Position numbers and translations under genes: made by a program. 64,000 nucleotides of DNA from Zygaena filipendulae (taxonomy: Eukaryota; Arthropoda; Insecta; Lepidoptera; Zygaenidae): positions 1,014,501-1,078,500 of the forward strand of contig OU015651.1 in assembly GCA_907165275.2 (NCBI GenBank), in the 5' to 3' direction. A model generated the notes under the pieces. It had not been told where the DNA came from and ran no database searches. It saw nothing but the letters and a program-made list of their open reading frames with translations. Of this stretch, positions 56,496-64,000 are shown one piece after another. Position 1 is the stretch's first letter. Every line of letters starts with the position of its first letter.

Positions 56496-57840
56496 TTATA
56501 TTAAACGAATGTGTGAAAAAAGTAGGTATTTTCGTAGCTCTTAGCGTGCAGATTGCTGTAGCGCATTTTGTTTCCCACCTTATTCAAATCGTTACGTTGC
56601 TGTGACGTAAATCGCTATAATCCATGAGAATTTTAAATACCTTGGTACCCGTGACCTTTTCTGGGACCCGATATATAGTCTCGCATTCCTGAACTGTCCC
56701 AGCGGGCCTGGCCATCTGACAACCCTAGCAATGCAGCTGCTGTTTCGATTGGAAACACATAAACCGAGCAGTCATGTATCGAGAATCGTATTTAACGTCG
56801 GAACCGATCCCAATGTCCGCCCGCCACTGAAACGCAACTGTGGTGGTGGTTCTTCGAAGGTTGCGCGGGCGCATTCAAATTGTTATTAGGTACTATAAAG
56901 AAAAATCTATACATATAAATTAAATTGATGTGTCTGCTTCTTATTCCAAATTAACAGCTTTTCATTAAATGCAAAGTAGGTAGGTACTTAGGTACATAAA
57001 AAAAATAGTTTTTTAATTTTTTTGCTCCGGCTAATCTTTGAAACGGCTGGACCGATTTTAACGGGACTCCCACTGGCAGATGGTTGATGTTATAAGGAGT
57101 AACTTGGGCCACTTTTATTTTATAGTTCCTGCGGGAATTCCAAAACTTACGCAGGTGATTCTCCGAAATGGTTGGACCAATTTTGGCGGGACTTCCACTG
57201 CTAATTCGCTTAGGTTATTTTGGAGTTCCTGCGGGAATTCCATACATTTCATATTGCATACGCGCATTTCATTTATATTTGCGAGGTGTTAGATGGTTAC
57301 GAGCTATAATAACTTTGGTAATTTAGTGTTTTTGAAAACGTGTAGGTTAGGTCCTACCCACACTATATTTTATTCGTTTATTTTATTTGTGCGAGATGAG
57401 TAACTTTTTATTTAGGTATTTGTGATCGTGTAACTACTGAACGACTCGACGTTCATTTGAACTACTGAGGCGTACTACGTCATTTTGTGAAATATGTTTT
57501 GTCAAGATGTTGTTGGTCCCGGGAGAATCTCGAAATTCACTCGGTGAAACAGAGAGTTCTCTTTACACTGAAATTTTGTATGTACTATGTAACTTTTAAA
57601 CGTAATTTTAAATACTAATTCGATTCTTTCTTAATTTTTTTTTTTCTTATAAACTAACTGTTGCCTACAGCTCCGCTCTCGGCGTTTTAAAGTTAACCTC
57701 TCTTTCCATGAACCGATTGCGATAAAGCAAAGCCTGTAATAATATTTTCTAAAAAAAACTTTTTCTTTCTAAAAACATTTTCTTGTACAATGATGCCAAG
57801 ACGAGTCCATGTGACGGGCACTGTCAAAAAGTTATCAGAT
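56496..57840. other. Gene-free stretch with Helitron variant pieces at 57030-57250
   Basis: Two consecutive pieces carry GAAACGGCTGGACCGATTTT, GTTCCTGCGGGAATTCCAAA, GGTTGGACCAATTTTGGCGG and GAGTTCCTGCGGGAATTCCA, the variant also seen at 25135-25354. A GC-richer patch at 56690-56880 has no supported exon. Confidence 0.5.
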
Positions 57841-58042
57841 CTCATGTAGAGTCAAGTTTATAACTCTACACACCCTAACTCTACAAGGCCTAACTTCATA
57901 AACTCTACACCTTAGTCAGAATATGTGGCTTGGCCATTTTACTCAATTCACATGAGCGTGAGGTGAAAAATTTATCCACTGTTAATTACTTTTCTGTTTT
58001 ACAAAGGTTCTTGCAGTAACGAAACGGCCAAGCCACATATTA
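57841..58042 (-). mobile_element. Inverted-repeat element C, copy 2
   Basis: It is the reverse of 35397-35594: CTCATGTAGAG...CTAACTCTACAAGGCCTAAC, then ATATGTGGCTTGGCC and GTAACGAAACGGCCAAGCCACATAT. The two copies together define the element limits. Confidence 0.7.
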
Positions 58043-58628
58043 TGAGCTACGCAATTAAAACTTTATATGTTTGATAAGTCCGCTATTGATAACATATCCC
58101 GAGAATTTCTTTTATCTGGTATAATTCAAACCCAAGTTCAAAAAAACGACGAAGCGCTTCGAGAAAAGATAGGAAGTGCTCCCGCTTCGCTTCGTCTTGG
58201 CGGGGGTACTACCGTGCCCCTAGATTAATTTGACCATGAGAAAGGCATTTTCAAAACCCTCTCTATATTGGTGGTATCTTACTTGATTGGATAAAACATC
58301 TGTCCGAGAGAGAAAGAGAGATTTAAAAAAAAAACATCGCTTTTATGAATTTCGCTAGTTCCACTGCCTCTGGAGTTGCTATCTTACTCATATGTCAGAT
58401 AGCTCGACCAGGTGATAATCGGAGCGAGTGTTGACACGGCGTTTGTTTAGGTAATAAAAGTGGACGCAGACACACACTGTTCTAATTCCAAACGCTGCCG
58501 AAGCAGAACAAGGCCAGTAATATAGTCGCTGCAGGAGCTTTTTTTTGGGTTCCATTAGAAAATAAATTAGGTAATTCTTCTTGTGGCAGAAAGATTTTGT
58601 TCAATTTATGCAACGGCATTGTAGGTAA
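58043..58628. other. Gene-free stretch with a GAAGCG palindrome
   Basis: GACGAAGCGCTTCG and GCTTCGCTTCGTC at 58147-58198 form an imperfect palindrome. No exon was recognised. Confidence 0.35.
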
Positions 58629-58838
58629 TCCTACTAATATTATAAACGCGAAAGTTGGTAAGAATGTATGGATGGATGGATGTTTGTTACTCTTACACGC
58701 AAAAACTACTGAATGGATTTAAATGAAACTTTACAATAATTTAGCTTATACATCAGATTAACACAAGGGTACTTTTTATCCCGGAAATACTGCGGGAACT
58801 CTGAAGTTAATGCGGGTGAAACCGCGGGGCACAACTAG
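58629..58838 (+). mobile_element. Intact non-autonomous Helitron, 210 bp
   Basis: TCCTACTAATATTATAAACG after A, CGCAAAAACTACTGAATGGA, AGGGTACTTTTTATCCCGGA, GAAACCGCGGGGCACAACTAG before T. An eroded 3' end of another copy follows at 59380-59476 (GAATTCCCGCGGGAACTCCA), which lost its CTAG. Confidence 0.9.
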
Positions 58839-59379
58839 TGTAAAATAATTGCTTGATTTTGCAATAAAAAAAATTACCTGATTGGTATTTGTTTTGTTGA
58901 AATAAGCCGTGGTTTAAGGGGTAGTAACTAAACAAAGGGCCGTTACAGACCAAAGTTGCGCTCCTTGTCTTTGTTTTTTTCTGTAGTTATACTAATCATA
59001 GTAAATACTGATCGCTACTATTTGTACCTTACTTTATAAATAGGTAGGTACCTACTTATAATAACGGTCGAATATTGTGCTATTTTGGTTGATTGCATTT
59101 TTAATTTTTCATAAAATACTAATTCCTTATGATTATGTTTCGCCACGAAACCAGCCCGGTGACACTCCATACAAATGAACTGATTCAAGTATTTTCCCAC
59201 AAGTAAAGACGGGCGGCTTATCTACACGTGGGGTGCGTGTGTAGGCGTATCGTAAGGTTGACAGCGAGCTGTCAGCTGTCAGTGAAAAGTTGCCACATGT
59301 AGATTCTAAATGGTTGTTGACCGGTGGAGGTCGTAGCCAGGCCAGCGACACTCCCTTGAACCAAAAGTTACTATACTAC

Positions 59380-59476
59380 GTACATGCAATTATACACGTC
59401 GTCAGGTGTACTGAAAAAGACAGGGTACTTTTATCCTTGAATTCCCGCGGGAACTCCAAAATTAACGCGGGGAACA
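59380..59476 (+). mobile_element. Helitron 3' fragment
   Basis: GTCGTCAGGTGTACTGAAAA, AGGGTACTTTTATCCTTGAA, TTCCCGCGGGAACTCCAAAA, ending GGGGAACAGCAAG in place of CAGCTAG. Confidence 0.7.
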
Positions 59477-59579
59477 GCAAGTAATACCTACTTATAATAT
59501 TTCTTTCACTCGTAACCCGTTAGTGCTGTTAAAACTACACTAACCACGTACTTTGTACAAACACAGCTCAGGTGAACTA

Positions 59580-59897
59580 ATGAGTCCAACTGATGGGCGA
59601 TCGTTAAAAGAATCCAGGTTCGGCCTCGCCTCCAGAGAGACCTTGATTGTAACAGAAACCTATATACCAATGATTATTGAAACTGTTTACAATTACAATC
59701 GTAAATTTGTATCAACATATGCATGGTTTATTTCTTTATGTGCTAGCAACAAGGGTAAACTCGATGTGCTGGTACAGTCGGTGGCCGATGGCTTTTCGGC
59801 TATAAGTAGGTACGTGGAGAAACCAACCAACGTCACCGATGACGAAGATCTGGTAAATGACTATGGTGACTTTACGAAACGCGCCTTCACGACATGA
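59580..59897 (+). CDS. Unassigned 105-codon open frame, possible exon or retrocopy
   Basis: From the first ATG the frame reads MSPTDGRSLKESRFGLASRE and continues through TYIPMIIETVYNYNRKFVST, LDVLVQSVADGFSAISRYVE and DDEDLVNDYGDF to TGA. The residue make-up is balanced and protein-like: an aromatic and hydrophobic middle, then an acidic end. It stays open in frame upstream to 59553. A run of 12 A residues begins about 24 bp after the stop, so a processed retrocopy is possible, but no target duplication is visible. I do not recognise the family, and a chance frame is not excluded. Confidence 0.3.
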   Translation: MSPTDGRSLKESRFGLASRETLIVTETYIPMIIETVYNYNRKFVSTYAWFISLCASNKGKLDVLVQSVADGFSAISRYVEKPTNVTDDEDLVNDYGDFTKRAFTT

Positions 59898-59993
59898 AGT
59901 AATGAGGTACCTAACAGGCAAAAAAAAAAAAACTTTTGAATACAAAAATAGGACGCACGACCCGTGGACCCACCCCTTGGCTAGTTCCCCCCC

Positions 59994-60350
59994 TATGGGC
60001 ATTTTGACTAATTTTTTTTTAGCAAATCTAAAAAAATAAAAAAAAACAAAAAATAAATAAATAAAAAATAATAAAACATTTGGACACGTATTTTTTCTTT
60101 TATTACGTAATCAAAAAATAACGGCGATAAATTGAGTTGAAATTTCGCGTGACGTCATTATCCGGACAGTTTGTATGGCGGTTTTAGCGGTTAGTGACGT
60201 CACGATCCCCTCACCCTATACTTTAATGCGCTTTATCTCTGTAATTTTCATTTATTTGAGAAATCCAAAAATACGTGTCTATTGTTTTTTTATTTTCTAA
60301 CTGACGGACTAATTAGAATTTTGATTTTCAAAAGTAGTCAACATCCCCAA
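59994..60350. mobile_element. MITE family B, copy 5
   Basis: TATGGGCATTTTGACTAATT at the left and GACGGACTAATTAG...GTCAACATCCCCAA at the right. Left-arm bases around the AGTCCGTC motif are replaced by A-rich DNA (60020-60075). Two TGACGTCA sites are kept (60150-60157, 60195-60202). Confidence 0.85.
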
Positions 60351-63130
60351 TGGGGATGTTATCCGCTGATAGAAAACAATTTACATACATCTTCGTTGTT
60401 TAGACACAGACAGGCGCGGATCGACGGGGGGTGAACTATGAAAATCGCCTAAATACATAAATTCAGATGCTTCTCAATCTCCTAAATTTAACTATCGGAC
60501 GACACTTCTAGGACCCCCCTTTTAAAAAAAAATTATAGTGCCACTGAATTGCAACGAAAACTTCAGTGGATGTAGGTATTAGATAATTATCTGATTTGGA
60601 TAGTCAAAGAAAACCATGCCAAAACAATTAAGATAATAAGTACAATTAAATGACACGACAAATAGATAACTTTTTATATAAGACCAGCTGTTTTCCGCGG
60701 TTTTATCTGCGTTAGTTTCGTGATTCCCACAGGAATTGTTACTTACTATAACTATACCTATTGCCAAATTTTAAGCTACATGGGTCAAGTAGTTTTCGAG
60801 ATTTCAAGATTTCGCAGTGAATTTTCTGACATAATGAGATATCTTAAATTAAATTCCATTCATCTTTAGCCAACAAAAACTCAAAGTGGTCAGCAAATTT
60901 AGTCTCTATCTATACCGACACTAGTGTGGCGCGGTCGGCGTTATTCGCTAGACGTGTCTATTTCGAAGTCTATAACACAAGAGAGGATTTTATAAATAGC
61001 CTCAGTAGATTAACGTCCGTAACGATCGATGTCTTGTAACTTATTATAAAAAAGAACTTTACACTACAGACTAGCTCGGTATACTATGCCAAGTATTTTT
61101 ACTACAATACTAGCTGTTCCCCGCGGTTACGCCCGCGTTAATTTCAGAGACCCCGCGGGAATTCCGGGATAAAAAATAGGTAATATATGTCCTTTTCTGT
61201 GCCCCTGACAACGAAGCCGAAGGCAGCTTGACTTTTTGCTTGCTTGACTCGGATTTATTTTTATTGATTTTATCGGTACAAAAATTTATGATTGAACCTA
61301 CGCATTCGGTTACCAGTGAAAACATTTTAAAAATAGTTTATAAATATATAACATATGAATATACAAATAAATATTGTTTTGTCTGACATGAATTTGAATG
61401 AATTTACAATTCTCGTGTTAAATCGAAAGATTTACAACGAAGATAACTTAGGTAGGTACGTATTCAGATTGGTAATTTTTCTATACAAATTGAAGCGGAA
61501 AATAAATAAAATATAAATCAAGTAAATTTTATGATAAGTAGCACCTAATAGTGTTGTGTGAAGCGAATAGATAGATAGTTGTCTTATTCGATTGTTGTTA
61601 TAAAAGAATTCGGGTCGATATTCTTCTATCAAACATCTCTCGAAAATGATCTATAATTTGGTCGATTATTGTTTGAAATAGGTACGAGTACATCGTTTGC
61701 TTATTGTTAGATTATACTTATTTAGATTAATGTTCCATGCGTATAGTAAATGGCTGTTTATATTATTTCGTTCTTATATTTCGTTTTTATCAATTGACGT
61801 CACTTTTTGTAAGGATATTCTTATGGAATAGTGAATCTAGGTACCTACCTACAGCCCCTACTAATATCACTACATTTTAAGAGTCAGCACTTTCTTACTA
61901 ATAACTGAACCGATTTATGTAAGCATTCAGTGCCAACCTTAACCTTACCAATGTAAGAGGCGGTCAGGGGGATTTGGTTAGGTATTCAATGGTGGTAAGG
62001 AAGTTACTGCATAGATCCATAGCATAAATTGTTACCTTTGGCTGTAGGCATTCCATCGACACTGCCTTGAAGAAAACATTACTATGGATCATGGACCAGA
62101 TAGATAAAGGTATATTTTTTTAAATCAATGACTGCGTTCTTTTTATAAACTCATACAAATACATGACACTAATGCCCGATTTGACTAATCGGATAATCAC
62201 TTGAAGGCAATGTGACCTTATATTTTGATGATTTACTCATATTTTCTGTGATTTTCATAAATTGATACCTATAAAATTTATGATAACTATAAATCTCGCA
62301 TTAGACAGTGGCCAGACGTACGGGTTTCGATCACTACAGATTTATTGCGTAAACAGTTCGGAGCATTTGCTATGTAATAAGGGTCTGCATCACCAGTACT
62401 CTGGTGACGCAGCAGTAATTTTTTTAAAGATAATTTTCAAAACATCCTATATACTATATTACTTATAATATATATAGCTTCATCGGTTATGAGACCTACT
62501 TAGTGTGTGTACTATAGCAAAGAAGAAAATACTTAATATTTTTTTAGGAAAAACAAGACTTTTTCATTGTATTTGTGGTATAAATGAGAAAAAAATTATA
62601 AAAAAGGATACCGTATACCTATATAAACTATTTAGATAGTTACTGAAATAAAGTGTTAATATATTAATATAATAACAATAAATTTTAAGTATTAATAGCA
62701 AAGAAAAAGATAATAAGATTAAGTTAATTAAGACTTTATAAATAAATAAGTAGGTACCTACAGTTACTTAGAACGCGTTAATCTTGGTGGAGGACATCAC
62801 AAAGACTCACTCACTCAAGTGAAGATTAAAATATCTCAGTGATTTCAACACCCGCGTGAATTCCGGAATGAAAGTGCGCTATATTACTTTTCTGTACCTC
62901 TGACAACATGTATGCAAAATTGCATGATGATCGGTCCTGCCGTTAAGGCGTGAAAGCGTAACAAACAAACAAAGTCACTTTCACATTTATAATAGTGAGA
63001 ATTTACAATCAAAACAAGGGATAGTGTTTATTTACATCTCTTGAAAGTTCTTTACATAGAGACGAAGTGCATATATTTAAAGTAATTTGAAGGTTGCCTC
63101 TTGTGGTTTGTTGTGACCTTTATTATAACT
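60351..63130. other. Gene-free stretch with Helitron pieces
   Basis: Reversed Helitron ends lie at 60684-60745 (CAGCTGTTTTCCGCGGTTTT) and 61110-61212 (CTAGCTGTTCCCCGCGGTTA, then abruptly truncated at GACAACGAAG). A reversed 5' half lies at 62848-63000 (CCTCTGACAACATGTATGCA, TTCACATTTATAATAGTGAGA). No exon could be supported in the AT-rich remainder. Confidence 0.5.
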
Positions 63131-63470
63131 GACGTCGCACACGCACGTACCCCTTCAGCTAAGCGTACAAAACATTAGAGTAGGAGTATGGTCTGGCGCA
63201 AAAAACGCTTCGGGTATTAACCCACTTGTAGTTTATTTCCGAACGCGTGCGCGTGCGCCGACGTTACCGGGTGATCCCGCCTCTGATCGCGCTTGCAATT
63301 TAAGTACGGTCGGCATCAGAAGTAGCCGCGCAATGGACAGTGATTGAACTTTACCATCATTGCAATAAGAATCAACAACTCCCAAAAGTGTTACGCCACT
63401 TTCGATGCTGGCTGTACGTTGCGTAGTTTGGTCGTTATGAGTGGCTTAGTGTATTGGAGATTGTAGAGAT
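63131..63470 (+). promoter_or_regulatory. GC-rich promoter-like patch at the right edge
   Basis: CGAACGCGTGCGCGTGCGCC and neighbouring CpG-rich sequence stand out from AT-rich flanks. CGGCATCAGAAGTAG resembles an initiator. Short upstream ATGs (e.g. 63332, MDSD then stop) do not give a protein. The strand is a guess, and any gene would extend past the window. Confidence 0.3.
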
Positions 63471-63639
63471 CATAAAAGCAATGCTAAGTGACATTGATGT
63501 TAATTTAAAAAAAAGCATTATTTTCAATTAAGTACGATTAAATACGTATTTCTTTTTCTTCGTACAGAAGTATTCTCAAAAATCTTTACCCTATTTTATA
63601 TTTTTCTGTATCTATTTCTTTTTAAATGAAATATCTTGG

Positions 63640-63940
63640 AAGATGGCTTTTTTAGCCGGTGGCACTGGCGACTGGTGTGATGGAGGCTAAAAATGCTCAT
63701 CCCAGCCCGCCCATGTCGAGGATCATCGACCCACAATGCAGTCACTGAAGCCGCTAAGACAACTCGCATAATCCGACACATTCTGATGATGTATTTGGCG
63801 TCGATACGAGCGTCTGATCGCTTGCCAAGCGCCTGCGCCGGCGCTACTTCCATCAATGATCGTATATCGATCAATCTTACGCCGCTTCTAAAGAGCAGCC
63901 GCGCTGTGATTGCATTTATTGCTGGTATTTGAATTCGTAG
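63640..63940. other. GC-richer segment open on both strands
   Basis: A plus frame (63693-63932, EAAKTTRIIRHILMMYLASI) and a minus frame (63596-63943, VRLIDIRSLMEVAPAQALGK) overlap. Balanced composition suggests former or present coding DNA. I cannot choose a strand or a family. An AATAATAATAATAA tract follows. Confidence 0.3.
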
Positions 63941-64000
63941 CACTCAAAATAATAATAATAATAACATTTCACAACACGTAGACGTAGACTCTATCCCACT

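Noticed and set aside
63596..63943. 115-codon minus-strand frame as a gene
   Set aside because: The plus strand is equally open over the same bases and no family is recognisable. Reported only as an ambiguous segment.

Overview
The window looks like nuclear DNA from a moth or butterfly (Lepidoptera). It is AT-rich and full of short TAGGTACCTA-type strings. It is dominated by non-autonomous Helitron copies of the lepidopteran type (5' TC...CTAATATTATAAA, internal GGAATTCCCGCGGGAACTCC-like block, 3' CAGCTAG|T), by palindromic MITEs, and by 3' ends of lepidopteran non-LTR retrotransposons. Coding DNA is sparse and split by short GT-AG introns. Nothing points to bacterial or viral DNA, and I see no rRNA, CRISPR or operon structure.

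Layout. 1-7 kb: a two-copy 597-bp tandem duplication made of nested inverted repeats, then Helitron, MITE and LINE remnants. 7.1-7.7 kb: an intact 217-codon reading frame for a probable secreted acidic protein (+). 8-24 kb: gene-poor repeats, including a 143-bp tandem array grown from a Helitron end, an 89-nt hairpin, and four palindromic MITEs. 24.64-24.71 kb: a probable first coding exon on the minus strand. 26.2-29.9 kb: the best gene in the window, a six-exon minus-strand gene I assembled from splice sites and reading phase. It encodes a 267-residue protein with a signal peptide and no family I recognise. One of its introns is almost entirely transposon. 30-35.6 kb: repeats, including a 49-bp hairpin between 8-bp direct repeats and a (TATTC)n tract of about 57 units. 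35.9-37.0 kb: the first three coding exons of a plus-strand innexin closest to shaking-B (shakB), behind a GC-rich leader. Its remaining exons are not in the window. 40.9-42.0 kb: a pogo-like DNA transposon with TA target duplication and a broken zinc-finger transposase tail. 46.8-47.1 kb: a GC-rich probable 5' exon on the minus strand. 49.4-50.2 kb: remnants of a copia-type gag and of a PIF1-like helicase. 50.6-52.8 kb: a 1080-bp tandem duplication whose unit ends exactly at the end of a long-TIR fold-back element. 53-64 kb: more Helitrons and MITEs, an unassigned 105-codon frame, and a GC-rich, promoter-like right edge.

The genes do not form a shared pathway. Only the innexin has a predictable role (gap junction subunit). 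The strongest general observations concern the repeats. A MITE family (called A here) makes 4-bp target duplications and has inserted into itself. A second family (B) carries paired TGACGTCA sites. Helitrons occur in many intact and eroded states, alongside one possible fossil of their helicase. All assignments come from reading the sequence; no database search was possible.
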